From: Stackebrandtia endophytica
Lineage (GTDB): Bacteria > Actinomycetota > Actinomycetes > Mycobacteriales > Micromonosporaceae
NCBI RefSeq assembly: GCF_006716355.1
Contig: NZ_VFOW01000001.1
Span: forward strand, 4,712,001-4,776,000
DNA: 64,000 nt
Reading direction: 5' to 3'
Shown here: piece by piece, positions 17,432 to 26,645 of the stretch
How positions within the stretch are numbered: the first letter of the stretch is position 1
Layout: each line of letters begins with the position of its first letter
Notes under the pieces: model-generated
Database searches by the model: none
What the model was told of the DNA's origin: nothing
Seen by the model: the letters and a program-made list of their open reading frames with translations, nothing else
Position numbers and translations under genes: made by a program

Positions 17432-18096
17432 GGAGTTCCCTCCACCTTGGTCGCCGCCACCCGCTCGACACTGCCAGCCTTCAATCGGACCCGTTCATCG
17501 ACGCGGAACCCGAGCCGGGGGAGGATCGTCGACGGGCGCCGCGTCTGGTGCTCCCCGGCGGTGCGCACCGTCATCAGCTCCACCGTCTTCTGCAGCAGCC
17601 AGATCGGCGGCCAGGAGCTTCCGATGTGGTCCAGCAGCAACAGCCGTCCACCCGGTCGAAGTACCCGACGCATCTCGGTGAGGGCGCGTTCGTCATCAGG
17701 GACCGCGCACAGGGTCAGGGTGGACGTCACCGTGTCGAAGGACGCGTCGTCGAACGGCAGCTCCAGGGCGTTGGCCACCTGCAGATCCGCCTCACGCCCC
17801 AGTTCCCGGGCACGGTGGCGGGCCAACTCCAGCATCTGCGGGCTCAGATCGATACCGGTCAGTCGTACCTCGGCCGGGTAATGCGGCAGGTTCATGCCAC
17901 TGCCGACACCGATCTCCAACACGTCGCCGTGCGCCCGGGAGCAGACCCATTCGCGGCCACCGGTGAACACCCTCCGTTCGAAGAACCTCATCGCCCGGTC
18001 ATACCGTGGCGCGGCACGATCCCAGACTCGGCGATTGCGGTCGATCTCGGAATCCATGTGCGGCTTCACCTTCGTCGTCGGTGCGTTCCGTTCCAT
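17428..18096 (-). CDS. UbiE-like class I methyltransferase
   Basis: A 222-residue SAM-dependent methyltransferase. Motif I is DVLEIGVGSGMNLPHY near residue 58, LTGIDLSPQMLELA follows near 80, motif II is FDTVTSTLTLCAVPD near 119, and motif III is RVLRPGGRLLLLDHIGS near 143. The N-terminal NRRVWDRAAPRYDR resembles methyltransferases of phospholipids or quinones. The acceptor is unknown. The start is the ATG at 18096, with an internal ATG (MDSEID, 18057) as alternative. Its end shares the CTAG with the convergent small gene. Confidence 0.85.
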   Translation of the reverse strand: MERNAPTTKVKPHMDSEIDRNRRVWDRAAPRYDRAMRFFERRVFTGGREWVCSRAHGDVLEIGVGSGMNLPHYPAEVRLTGIDLSPQMLELARHRARELGREADLQVANALELPFDDASFDTVTSTLTLCAVPDDERALTEMRRVLRPGGRLLLLDHIGSSWPPIWLLQKTVELMTVRTAGEHQTRRPSTILPRLGFRVDERVRLKAGSVERVAATKVEGTP

Positions 18097-18196
18097 AGTG
18101 CCCCATCACGGGGCGCGGCACCCGGTGGTACCACGATGTGCCGAACGCGGTGTCGACCTGGCTGACGGTGAGGGCTATGACCGGTAGGTTGAGGGA

Positions 18197-19105
18197 ATGG
18201 CCGAGGGGACACGGCCCATGCTCGCGGTGAAGGCCGATCGGCCGCCGGTCGGGGAGCAGTGGGTGTACGAGTTGAAATGGGACGGTATCCGGGCACTGGT
18301 CTATGTCGACGGTGGCCGGATTCGCGTGGAGACGCGGCGGGGCCGAGACATCACCGGCCAGTTTCCGGAGCTCACGGGACTGGTGGACGCGATCGGCGAC
18401 GCCGCGCCGGCGACTCTCGACGGTGAGTTGGTGGTGTTCGCCGAAGACCGGCCCGACTTCGGGGCCGTGATCTCCCGTATGCAGGCCGGTGTGTCGATGG
18501 CCGGGCGGGCGGCCCGACAGCATCCGGCCACACTGATCGTCTTCGACGTGCTGGAGGTGCGCGGCGAGGACGTCCGGCATCGGCCGTGGACCACGCGGCG
18601 GGCGTTCCTGGACGAACTCGCCTTGGACGATGTGCATTGGCGAACCAGCATCGTCGGCGACGACGCCGAGGCGATGATCGCGACCAGCCTGGACAACGGG
18701 CTGGAGGGGATCATGGCGAAGAAACGATCGAGTGGCTATCACGACCGGCGCACCCGGGACTGGGTCAAGATCAAACACCGGCACCACACCGATCTACTGG
18801 TGGGCGGCTGGCATGAGACCGACAAGGGACACCTGTCCCTGCTGGTGGGGGAGGACACCGAGTCCGGTTTGGAATATCGGGGTCGGGTCAGCCAAGGGGT
18901 CGAATCGGTGCCGGACCTGCGCATCGCCTTGGACAGTCTGAAGGCGTCCACTTCGCCGTTCAACGCCCCGCTGCCACCACACAGTGGAGACCATCCCCAC
19001 TGGGTGGACCCGATTCTGCCCGTCGAGGTCGAGTACGGATCGGATACACCCGAGGGACATCTGCGTCACGCCAAACTCGTCCGGGTCCGCATCGACCTGC
19101 TGTGA
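18197..19105 (+). CDS. ATP-dependent DNA ligase (LigD ligase-type)
   Basis: A 302-residue nick-sealing ligase of the NHEJ-associated class. The nucleotidyltransferase motifs are clear: I ELKWDGIRAL (Lys near residue 27), III TLDGELVVF, IIIa IVFDVLEV, IV LEGIMAKKRSSGY and V DWVKIKHRH. The C-terminal OB domain (HTDLLVGGW ... VEVEYGSDTPEGHLRHAKLVR) resembles the LigD C-terminal part. There is no polymerase or nuclease domain, and no Ku gene in the window. It likely works in repair as a stand-alone ligase. Confidence 0.9.
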   Translation: MAEGTRPMLAVKADRPPVGEQWVYELKWDGIRALVYVDGGRIRVETRRGRDITGQFPELTGLVDAIGDAAPATLDGELVVFAEDRPDFGAVISRMQAGVSMAGRAARQHPATLIVFDVLEVRGEDVRHRPWTTRRAFLDELALDDVHWRTSIVGDDAEAMIATSLDNGLEGIMAKKRSSGYHDRRTRDWVKIKHRHHTDLLVGGWHETDKGHLSLLVGEDTESGLEYRGRVSQGVESVPDLRIALDSLKASTSPFNAPLPPHSGDHPHWVDPILPVEVEYGSDTPEGHLRHAKLVRVRIDLL

Positions 19106-19127
19106 CCTTTTGTCGGGGGCGTCGACC

Positions 19128-19445
19128 TCATTCGATGCGGGGCGTCAGTTCGGCGATTCGGCGCAGCGCGTCCAGATGGGTGGTCAGTGCCCGTTTACCG
19201 GAGTCGGTCAGCCGCAGCCAGGTCCGGGAGCGCCGACCCATCCGTTCCTTGGCGATGTCGACGTGTCCGGCACCCTCCAGAATGGTGAGCTGTTTGGACA
19301 GTGCCGAGTCGGTGATCTCGACGGTCGCCCGAATCGTGGCGAAGTCGGCCTTCTCGACCCCGGACAGGGCCGCCACGATCGACAACCGCACCGGTGACTC
19401 CAATGTGGTGTCGAGTTCGTGGCGGGGGTGGATCGCTTCGGTCAC
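19128..19445 (-). CDS. Winged-helix transcriptional regulator
   Basis: A 105-residue single-domain winged helix of the ArsR/MarR-like HTH class. VRLSIVAALSGVEKADFATIRATVEITDSALSKQLTILE spans the recognition helix (SALSKQLTILE), and RSRTWLRLTDSGKRAL forms the wing. The GTG start overlaps the stop of the upstream membrane-protein gene (GTGA). Without its own metal-binding Cys or His pair, it probably senses an organic ligand or partner protein. A 29-bp palindrome in front of the operon is a good candidate for its own operator, implying autoregulation (inference). Confidence 0.85.
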   Translation of the reverse strand: MTEAIHPRHELDTTLESPVRLSIVAALSGVEKADFATIRATVEITDSALSKQLTILEGAGHVDIAKERMGRRSRTWLRLTDSGKRALTTHLDALRRIAELTPRIE

Positions 19446-19885
19446 GACGACTCCAACGACGACTCCGAGGCGTCGCAGCGTCCGCACCGGATCGCGGCGA
19501 CCACCAGGGGAATCATGGTCGCGGCCGCGCCCACCAGCCAGAACCACAGGTCGGTCAGCTCTCCGCCCAGCCCCACGGCCAGGACCACGCCGTAGACGAT
19601 CGCCCAGCCGGCGGCGGCGGTGCCGATGCGTCGCGATGTTCCGGCGGCGATGGCGCCCTGTCGGCGAGACCACAGGGCGCCGGCGGCCACGGCCAGCCCC
19701 CAGGCGGACAGGCCGATGATCATGCCGGTTTTACCGAGTAGACCGATGACCAGGACCAGGCCGGCACTGGCCACCGCCCATCCGATGAGGTAGATCCGCA
19801 TCCACCGTTGACCGTTTTGTCGCGTGGTGGCGGCGAGGTGTTGTGCTTGGATCAGGGCGGCGCGGGCGTCTTCGCTGTGGCTCAT
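19442..19885 (-). CDS. Small membrane protein co-transcribed with regulator
   Basis: A 147-residue protein with four hydrophobic segments (YLIGWAVASAGLVLVIGLL, MIIGLSAWGLAVAAGALW, AGWAIVYGVVLAVGL, LWFWLVGAAATMIPLVVAAI). A hydrophilic N-terminus and a tail with two Cys (IRCGRCDASE) flank them. It has no recognised domain but resembles the membrane proteins often paired with ArsR/PadR-like repressors in actinomycetes. The ATG at 19885 lies 14 bases from the 29-bp palindrome. Its stop overlaps the regulator's start, a tight two-gene operon. Confidence 0.7.
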   Translation of the reverse strand: MSHSEDARAALIQAQHLAATTRQNGQRWMRIYLIGWAVASAGLVLVIGLLGKTGMIIGLSAWGLAVAAGALWSRRQGAIAAGTSRRIGTAAAGWAIVYGVVLAVGLGGELTDLWFWLVGAAATMIPLVVAAIRCGRCDASESSLESS

Positions 19886-19898
19886 GATTCCAGTTAAG

Positions 19899-19927
19899 CA
19901 TCTACTTGCCATATTGGCAAGTAGATG
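19899..19927. promoter_or_regulatory. 29-bp perfect palindromic operator
   Basis: Perfect 13-bp arms CATCTACTTGCCA and TGGCAAGTAGATG flank a TAT centre. On the leftward strand TTGCCA lies 17 bases before TTAACT, so the operator would cover the -35 region of the membrane-protein/regulator operon. The likely ligand is the winged-helix regulator at 19128-19445. Confidence 0.75.
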
Positions 19928-20117
19928 TCGGTTGGGAAATCAAAAGGCTTCGACGTGGCGCCGGCCGGGGGGATGATCAGACGAGTGATCGCCGGGCCAT
20001 CTGGGGCTCGCTCGGACCTGTTCTGCAATGCCGCGATCCCGTCGTCGCTCGGTTCCATGCGGTGAGGCTGGGGCCGTGTTCGGCCAACGGATCACGATGT
20101 CGAGCCGGACATCGAGG

Positions 20118-20702
20118 TCATCCAAAAGGCTCGATGTAGTGATATCTCGATTCCGGCACGAACGTCGAGTCACGCCAGATCCGTTGTCCGGTGGCGGTTT
20201 CCAAGGCGACGATGGTGGAGAACGGTCCACGTGGTCGGGTGCCGAATCCATAGAGGACAAGATGATCCCCCGGGGTGAGCTCGACTTCCTCGCCGAACGC
20301 GTCCGATCTCAGGTGAAGGTATCGGGTTCCCTTGCCCAGTCTGGGGTGATCGACGGCCACCGACACCGGGTACGGGTCTTCGCCCGTGACGCCGTCGACG
20401 GTGACGTCCAGACTGATTACCGGCTGCCGACCGGCGAGGACCAGCGACGGCATGTCCCCGAACAGCACACTGTCGAGGCCACGCCACACGTATATACCCA
20501 GCGGCACCACGAACAACAGGCCGATCAGCGCTACACCGAACAGCCCGAACGCCAGATCGAGCGGTATCAGAAGCAGCGACGCACCGAAGACCGTGACCAT
20601 GGCGGGAAGCGACCAGGCCAGATGCCTTCCCGCACTCCTGGCGTCCTTGGCTTTAACCGCCAGCGTCGAGATCTCTGCTTCGGTCAGTTCCATGTTCGTC
20701 AT
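20118..20702 (-). CDS. Unknown membrane protein, paralog of neighbour (copy 2)
   Basis: A 194-residue protein with two transmembrane helices near residues 25-75, then a roughly 110-residue presumably beta-rich domain. It is clearly homologous along its whole length to the gene at 20743-21309. Shared blocks include VLAGRQPV, VSVAVDHPRLGK, YLHLRSDAFG, LYGFGTRPRGPF, ALETATGQR and DSTF. I know no named family. The ATG at 20702 has AGTAGG at a suitable distance; the ATG at 20693 aligns better with the paralog's MEL start. It follows the paralog by about 40 bases in the same operon. Confidence 0.7.
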   Translation of the reverse strand: MTNMELTEAEISTLAVKAKDARSAGRHLAWSLPAMVTVFGASLLLIPLDLAFGLFGVALIGLLFVVPLGIYVWRGLDSVLFGDMPSLVLAGRQPVISLDVTVDGVTGEDPYPVSVAVDHPRLGKGTRYLHLRSDAFGEEVELTPGDHLVLYGFGTRPRGPFSTIVALETATGQRIWRDSTFVPESRYHYIEPFG

Positions 20703-20742
20703 GTCATGCCTACTCTTCACCACCGGATTCGTGACGGCGTCC

Positions 20743-21309
20743 CTACGGCTCGATCACCACGTGCTTCGGTTCATTGTGGAAGGTGTCGCCGTGCCAGCTG
20801 CGTCGACCCGTCGCCGTCTCCAAAGCGATGATCTCCTTGAACGGTTGGGCTGTAGCGGTGCCGAACCCCAAGAGGCTCAACTGATCGGCGAGATTCAGGC
20901 GCACGTCGGCTCCGAAGTCGTCCGCCCGAATATGCAGATATGGATGCTTTCGCAAGCTCGGATGGTCAACGGTTACCGACACCGTATAGGGGAAGTCCCC
21001 TGTGACACAGGTGACGGAGGCGGCGGCTCGAACCACCGGTTGGCGACCGGCCAGGATGGCGGCCGACACGTCCTCGTACAACAAGGCCCGCAGTCCGTCC
21101 TTCGCGTGGATACCCAGCGGCAACACCGCCACCAGCACCACCAAACCCGCGCCGACCGGTCCCCACAGTGGATGCAGCTGCCACAGAAGCCAAGCTCCGT
21201 ATGCCGCAACGGCCGTCGCCGGAATGGACCAGATCAGGTTCCGTTGTGCCTGCCGGTCGCACTTGACGAAGACGTTCAGCGTTGAGACGTCCGCCGCGTT
21301 CAGTTCCAT
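20743..21309 (-). CDS. Unknown membrane protein, paralog of neighbour (copy 1)
   Basis: A 188-residue protein with two hydrophobic helices (roughly residues 27-45 and 48-68) and a C-terminal soluble domain shared with the next gene. The shared pattern is ILAGRQPV, VSVTVDHPSL, YLHIRADDFG, LLGFGTATAQPF, IIALETATGRRSW and DTF. Identity is about 40 percent by eye, so it is an old tandem duplication. It starts MELNAADVSTLN, parallel to MELTEAEISTLA in the copy. Upstream in the same direction are the beta-propeller lipoprotein and the subtilase. Function unknown. Confidence 0.7.
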   Translation of the reverse strand: MELNAADVSTLNVFVKCDRQAQRNLIWSIPATAVAAYGAWLLWQLHPLWGPVGAGLVVLVAVLPLGIHAKDGLRALLYEDVSAAILAGRQPVVRAAASVTCVTGDFPYTVSVTVDHPSLRKHPYLHIRADDFGADVRLNLADQLSLLGFGTATAQPFKEIIALETATGRRSWHGDTFHNEPKHVVIEP

Positions 21310-21401
21310 CTCAGTGATATTCCATGGCGGCGGCTCCTACCGATCACAGGTTCGCCGATGAACCACGGGCGGCCCGAACAGCGGGCCGCCCGTCAGAGGA
21401 G

Positions 21402-22586
21402 CTACTCGGCGCCGTAGACCAATCCGGTGTTGATCGTCGAATCGTCGGCGAGGTACATGACGTAGGGCCCGTCGGTCGCGGCCAAGGCCTCGGCCCAGTC
21501 GCCGGACTCCACGACCTCACCGGTGGCGACGTCGAGAACGCCTCCGGTGGCGTACAGCCGACCGTCGGCGACCGGACCGAACGAGGAGACCGTGCCGGGC
21601 TCGGCGGTCCAGACGACCTCACCGGACGCCACGTTCACACCGAACTGTCCCGCGTCACCGCCGATGACACTGATACCGGTGGCCGGGTCGTGGACCCCTT
21701 CGGAGATCGGCTGGGACTGCATGGCGTCACCGGGTGCCTCTCCGATCAGCTCGCCGGTCGTGGGGTCGGTGAACAGCACCGTGACATCGGTACCGTTGGT
21801 GGCGAAACAGGTCGTGACGACCACACCGCCGAACGCGCCGATGACCGTGATGTCCATGTCGGGATCGCAGGCCGCGGCGAGTTCGAGGTCCGTCTCGTCC
21901 CACAGTCGGTCGCCCGCAGGCGATTCGCCGAGTATCGAGCTCAGGCCGTCGGTGCGGATGAGGGCTGTTGAACTGACCGGGAACGCGGCGTCGTCGCCCA
22001 ACCCGCCGGGCTCGGCCAGGATCGCCCCGTCCTCAGGGGACAACACGGCGCCGTAGGCGGCGATCAGGCCGTTCGAGGCATCGACGGGTTTCGTCTCGGT
22101 GGCCAGCGCATCGGGCACCTCCACACTCCACAGTTGATCACCGGCGGCGGTGTCGTAGGCGGAGACCGTCGGCACCACGCCGGCGACGGACGGGCCGCCT
22201 TCGGCGGCCTGTGCCAGGTACAGCGCGGTGCCGTCCGGGGACGCCGAGATGAATACCGTCCCGCCGTCGTCCTCCCGGGGTAGGGGAGTACTCCATCTGG
22301 TCGCGCCGTCGGCGGCATCGAGCACCGTCAGTTCACCTGCGGGGGTGATCACGGCGAAGCCGCCGGCGACGCCCTCGACGTGGTCCAGGTCCTGTGACCA
22401 CAGTTGGCGCAGTCCGCCGGGGGTTCCCCCGGCGGGGGTCTCGCTCGGATCGGGCGTGTCCGTTTCAGTGGCCTTGTCGTCGGGGGCGTCGGAGTCCGCA
22501 CCGCAGCCGCCGACCGCCAGCGCCGTGACCGCAGCCAACGCGATGAAGAGCTGCCGGGGCATTGTCACGTGGTTCGAGTCTTTCAT
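21402..22586 (-). CDS. PQQ-like beta-propeller lipoprotein
   Basis: A roughly 394-residue predicted lipoprotein. The signal ends in lipobox LAVGGC, followed by a Thr/Pro/Asp-rich linker (DDKATETDTPDPSETPAGG). It then carries repeated blades of the WSTPL / LWSVEVPD / VVWTAEPGT type, as in BamB/PQQ-like propellers. Such proteins usually scaffold or bind other cell-surface proteins. I chose the ATG at 22586 (MKDSN); the ATG at 22562 (MPRQLF), which starts at the signal peptide, is equally credible. It lies 172 bases downstream of the subtilase gene. Confidence 0.75.
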   Translation of the reverse strand: MKDSNHVTMPRQLFIALAAVTALAVGGCGADSDAPDDKATETDTPDPSETPAGGTPGGLRQLWSQDLDHVEGVAGGFAVITPAGELTVLDAADGATRWSTPLPREDDGGTVFISASPDGTALYLAQAAEGGPSVAGVVPTVSAYDTAAGDQLWSVEVPDALATETKPVDASNGLIAAYGAVLSPEDGAILAEPGGLGDDAAFPVSSTALIRTDGLSSILGESPAGDRLWDETDLELAAACDPDMDITVIGAFGGVVVTTCFATNGTDVTVLFTDPTTGELIGEAPGDAMQSQPISEGVHDPATGISVIGGDAGQFGVNVASGEVVWTAEPGTVSSFGPVADGRLYATGGVLDVATGEVVESGDWAEALAATDGPYVMYLADDSTINTGLVYGAE

Positions 22587-22758
22587 TCGCGGCATGATAC
22601 GGCGGCGATGCACGTGTCTCGTGAAACCATTGTCCACCAGGGAGAATAGAAAGTCTATTATGGAGCCAACGCTGAGAGGCCCGGTTCGCGAGCAAAACGT
22701 CGGAACCGGGCCGTGGACCACCCGGGGCGCCGTGGCCCCCTGGGTGGCGGTCAATCCG

Positions 22759-25700
22759 TTACCTCAGCGCATAGGCGCGGATGATGGACTGTTCGGTGCG
22801 GTTGCCGTCGTCGTCCCAGACCGCGACCCGAAGCGACACGTAGCCGGAGGTCTCCGACATCTTCGGGTGCTTGACGGTCACGGAGTGCTCGGCACCACGG
22901 CGGTCGACCTTGACCTTGTCGGCCGAGACCCAGGTGTCACCGTCGTTGTAGGACACCTCGACCTCGACCCCGGCGATGCGGGAATCCTGGACGCAGCCCG
23001 GTGGGCGCTCGGTCAGCAGGTCGAACTTGAACTGCTTGCCCGCCCTCGCCGAGTTCTGCCCGTCGAGGTTCATGTCATACCCGGTCAGGATGACCGGAAG
23101 CGCCGCGCAGTGTCCCGAGGTCGCGAACCGCTCGGCACAGCCGTCCACGGTGCTTTGTGTTGGTGCACTGGACACGAACGTCCACGAGGTGTCGATCGTC
23201 GACCACAACGGAGCGAGCGAAGACGTGTAGGGCGTGGTGGTGGCGTCGATGCGGTACTCGGCCGAATCCGCGATCGCGAGCGAATCCAGATCGGACACCT
23301 CCACCCCGTCACGGTGGTATGTGACGGTGGTCGGCATGAGTCCGAAGTGGTTGTCGACGCTGTCGGTGATCGATGCGACGTCGAAGCCGATCCGGTCCGA
23401 GGTTCGGCAGAAGGCGCACGGCGAGGTCGGATCGGGGCCCGGGGTCAGCGGTCCGTGATACCAGTCGGACTGATACGTGCGTCCCGCCTGATACCCACGC
23501 GCCGTGTCGTACAGGCTCGGCGCGCCGCTGAGGGAGACTCCGACGAACTGCTGATAGGTCATCCCGTCCGCGTAGACGTACTCGGTGCGTCTCGTGGGGA
23601 CGTACTTGAACTTCGTCACCTGCGCGGAGACGGCTTGGCCGGTACGCCACGCCTGCAACGCCTCAAGGCTGACCTGCGCGGGACCGGAGGCACGGACGTC
23701 GTTGACCAGTTTCGCGAAGTCACGCTGTTTCGCCTTGGCCGTCAACTCGTCGGGAACGGAACCGGAGACGCTGAACGGCACCAGGTAACCGACCGGGTCG
23801 TCGATGTGCCCTTCGACGGTGATGTCGAACGGTTTCCCGGCGGCGGTCACCGCACGCAGTGCCGCCGAGGTGTCGTAGGGTGCGCCCAGAATCGGAAGGT
23901 CCGTTGTACTCAGGTACAGCAGCTCCAGCGCCGATGCGTCGTCGTCGCGGACGAACAGCGTCGCCGCGGCGCCGTTGGCCTGCGCCCGGTCCACCTTCGC
24001 CATGTCGAACGGAGCTGAGATCACCGCCAGGGCCCCCTCGACATCGCGCTGCGCGTAGTCGGCGTCCTCACCGGCCCCGACCGGGACGGCGACGAACTTG
24101 CGCTTTCCATCGAAGCGACCGGTCATTTGATCCGTGATGAGCGGAAGGTCGATCCAGGTGCGGTCCGCCCGGAACCGGGCGGTGTACTTCGGCGTGGCGA
24201 GGCCGACGTCGGCGTGAAGCGCGAAAGTACCGTTGGCGGCCGTGGTCTGCGACGGGATGGCGCCGACGGTGGCGTCGGAACCGCCGATGGAGGCGATGTG
24301 GCCGAAGGCCATGCTCACCCCGTCCCCACGTTCCCGCTCTCCCAACACCATGATGGTGTCCTTCATCAGTTGCCGACGTTCGTCGGTGATGTCGGCGGTG
24401 ATGTCGACTGCCTCACGGGCGTCCGCCGTCAGCCTGACATCCTCCGTGATCGAAACCTCGGGTTCGAAGAAGTAGTCGGTGTCCTGAACGAAACCGAAGC
24501 CTTCGCCCGACTGAACGATCCGAGCGGCGATCGCGTAGTCACCGGCGGGGAGCTGGAAGGTGGCGGACGGCTTGTCGAACACGATTTGTTGAGCGGCCAC
24601 CCGAGCCTTACCAGTCAGTTCGAACACGATGAACTCGACCGTCGACGGGGCCTCCCCCTGTCGGTTCAACACATCGATGGTCAGCGCCTGACGCGGCACC
24701 TCCTTGATGTAGTGGATCGCCGTCGAGACGTCGATGTCGCCGGCGGTGGCGGTCAGATTGCCGCCGTATGCGCCGTATTCATCCAATGTGGCATCCAAGG
24801 TCACGGTGACCTCGGCGGTACCGTCGGCGGGAACCGTCACGGATTCGGCGGACACCGAGACCGCACCGGGCACCACCTCGAGCTGCCGACTCATGTCGAG
24901 CGACAGATCCAGCGTCACCGAGGTGTCGCCCACGTTGGTGTAGGTGACGGTCTGCTCCACCGTCTGGTCGTCGACGGTGACGGTGCCGAAGTCGGCGATG
25001 CCGGTGGCGTACACCTCGGAACTCACAGCCTTGTAGGCGTCGACCCGACCCGAACCGGTGTCGTGAAGACTCTGATCCCACAAGGTTGTCGATGTGGACA
25101 CCAGAGCGTCCTTGAGCTGCGGCGCCTTCCAATCGGGATGCTGTTGGACCAGAAGCGCAGCGACGCCCGACACGTGCGGTGTCGCCATCGACGTGCCGTT
25201 GGCGCCGGTGTAGTACTCGTCGACCGGGGAGCCCAAGCTGGTTCCGGACGACCGTGGCGCGACGATGCCGACGCCCGGCGCCGAGATCTCCGGCTTCAGC
25301 ACGCCGTCGGAACGCGGACCGCGGCTGGAGAAGCTCGCGACCACGTCCTGGTTGTCGGTGGCCGCCACGGTCAGGGCCCGATTGGCGATCCCCGGTGTGC
25401 CGAGGATGTTGGCGCCCTCGTTACCGGCGGCGATGACGAACAGCACGCCGCTCTCCTCGGAGAGCGCGTCGATGGTCTCACTGACCGGATCGGTGGAGGC
25501 CATGGTCTTGGCGCCGAGGCTCATACTGATGACGTCGGCGCCCTGTTCGATCGCCCATTCGGCGCCGAGGATCACCGCGGAGAACGGGCCGTTGCCATCG
25601 TCGTCCAGGACCTTTCCGACCAGCAGATCGGCACCGGGTGCGACACCCTTGTGGGTTCCGCCCGAGGCGGCCCCGGATCCGGCGATCGTGCCGGCCACGT

Positions 25701-26517
25701 GGGTGCCGTGACCGTGGCCGTCTTGAACCGTCTCACCGTCGATGAAACTCTTCGAGCCCACGACCGCCTCGGTCAGGTCGGGGTGCTCCGTGTCGTAGCC
25801 GGAGTCCAGAACCGCGACGGTCACGCCGGCGCCATCGAAACCGTTCTCCCAGGCCTGTGGCGCCCCGATCAGTGGGACGCTCTCGTCCAGCTGGACGTGG
25901 ACCTGCGCGTCGAGCCAGATCCGTTCGATCCGGGAGTCCTCGGTCAGTGCTTCGAAGAAGTCGGGGGCGACGTCCTTCTCGACGGTGGTCGCCGATGCTC
26001 CGAGCGTGGTCAGCGCGACAGCCGGTTCGGTACCGGGCATGTCGTCGGTGCGGGTGGTCGTCGTCCGGTCCGACGGTTGACCGGTGTAGTCCACGATGAC
26101 CGGTATCGAGCCGGTGGTGTCGTCGTCGTAGCCGTCACGGACCAGCCGGGTCACGTTGAACAGTTCGTTGTCGAGCAGGCCTTCGGCGAGATAGGGGCCG
26201 ACATCGCCGGGGTAGACGTACAGGTCACCCTGCGGATCGGTGAGGGTGTTGAACGTGCCTGAGCCGCCTGCCGGGGTGACACTGATCGCGGTGCGGCCGT
26301 CGGGATTGGTGCGGACCTCGACGCGGTCCCCGGTGACCAGGGTGACGTCGGCGGTGTCGGGCAGGTTCTCCGGCCAGACGATGCCACCGGGATCGGTGGC
26401 CGGGTCGGAGACGGGATCGGCTGCGGCGGGCGCGGGCAGCACCGCCACGGTGAGGGCCACGGCGAGGGCACATAGGCCGAACCCTCGCCGTCGGACTCCG
26501 GGGGTGGAGGACTTCAC
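22759..26517 (-). CDS. Large secreted subtilisin-family (S8) protease
   Basis: A 1252-residue exported serine protease. A Sec signal (hydrophobic CALAVALTVAVLPAPAAA) is followed by a propeptide region (residues ~45-215). The catalytic domain has Asp238 in AVLDSGYDTEHPDL, His273 in GHGHGTHVAGT, the oxyanion Asn in VIAAGNEG, and Ser443 in NGTSMATPHVSG. A long C-terminal half of roughly 750 residues looks like beta-sandwich/Fn3-type modules (YTNVGDTSVTLDLSLDM; TVTLDATLDEYG). The ATG is preceded by a weak ribosome site. The TrmB/LuxR-type regulator lies just upstream in the same direction. The substrate is unknown. Confidence 0.93.
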   Translation of the reverse strand: MKSSTPGVRRRGFGLCALAVALTVAVLPAPAAADPVSDPATDPGGIVWPENLPDTADVTLVTGDRVEVRTNPDGRTAISVTPAGGSGTFNTLTDPQGDLYVYPGDVGPYLAEGLLDNELFNVTRLVRDGYDDDTTGSIPVIVDYTGQPSDRTTTTRTDDMPGTEPAVALTTLGASATTVEKDVAPDFFEALTEDSRIERIWLDAQVHVQLDESVPLIGAPQAWENGFDGAGVTVAVLDSGYDTEHPDLTEAVVGSKSFIDGETVQDGHGHGTHVAGTIAGSGAASGGTHKGVAPGADLLVGKVLDDDGNGPFSAVILGAEWAIEQGADVISMSLGAKTMASTDPVSETIDALSEESGVLFVIAAGNEGANILGTPGIANRALTVAATDNQDVVASFSSRGPRSDGVLKPEISAPGVGIVAPRSSGTSLGSPVDEYYTGANGTSMATPHVSGVAALLVQQHPDWKAPQLKDALVSTSTTLWDQSLHDTGSGRVDAYKAVSSEVYATGIADFGTVTVDDQTVEQTVTYTNVGDTSVTLDLSLDMSRQLEVVPGAVSVSAESVTVPADGTAEVTVTLDATLDEYGAYGGNLTATAGDIDVSTAIHYIKEVPRQALTIDVLNRQGEAPSTVEFIVFELTGKARVAAQQIVFDKPSATFQLPAGDYAIAARIVQSGEGFGFVQDTDYFFEPEVSITEDVRLTADAREAVDITADITDERRQLMKDTIMVLGERERGDGVSMAFGHIASIGGSDATVGAIPSQTTAANGTFALHADVGLATPKYTARFRADRTWIDLPLITDQMTGRFDGKRKFVAVPVGAGEDADYAQRDVEGALAVISAPFDMAKVDRAQANGAAATLFVRDDDASALELLYLSTTDLPILGAPYDTSAALRAVTAAGKPFDITVEGHIDDPVGYLVPFSVSGSVPDELTAKAKQRDFAKLVNDVRASGPAQVSLEALQAWRTGQAVSAQVTKFKYVPTRRTEYVYADGMTYQQFVGVSLSGAPSLYDTARGYQAGRTYQSDWYHGPLTPGPDPTSPCAFCRTSDRIGFDVASITDSVDNHFGLMPTTVTYHRDGVEVSDLDSLAIADSAEYRIDATTTPYTSSLAPLWSTIDTSWTFVSSAPTQSTVDGCAERFATSGHCAALPVILTGYDMNLDGQNSARAGKQFKFDLLTERPPGCVQDSRIAGVEVEVSYNDGDTWVSADKVKVDRRGAEHSVTVKHPKMSETSGYVSLRVAVWDDDGNRTEQSIIRAYALR

Positions 26518-26586
26518 ATGAACTCCTAAAGGGGCGTAGTTGCCGCTTGATAGTTCATGAGTTGTTAACGATCTTCAAGACGTTCG

Positions 26587-26606
26587 ACTGGCAACTGGTT
26601 GCCAGT
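26587..26606. promoter_or_regulatory. Palindrome between regulator and protease genes
   Basis: ACTGGCAAC-TG-GTTGCCAGT, 9-bp perfect arms, sits about 70 bases upstream of the protease ATG and 40 bases beyond the regulator stop. It could be the operator of the LuxR-type regulator at the protease promoter, or a short hairpin in a joint transcript. I favour the operator reading; it lacks a T tract. Confidence 0.5.
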
Positions 26607-26645
26607 GGCATGAAGATGTCATCGCAGGATACGGCCGTGACGCGG

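Noticed and set aside
19940-19970. Possible remnant of a third copy of the tandem membrane-protein genes
   Set aside because: About 20 bases (AAAAGGCTTCGACGTGG) resemble the 3' end of the 20118 gene, but nothing further upstream matches; too short to call.
24127-26262. 711-codon rightward frame inside the subtilase gene
   Set aside because: Antisense shadow of a protease with complete catalytic motifs; no recognisable protein.
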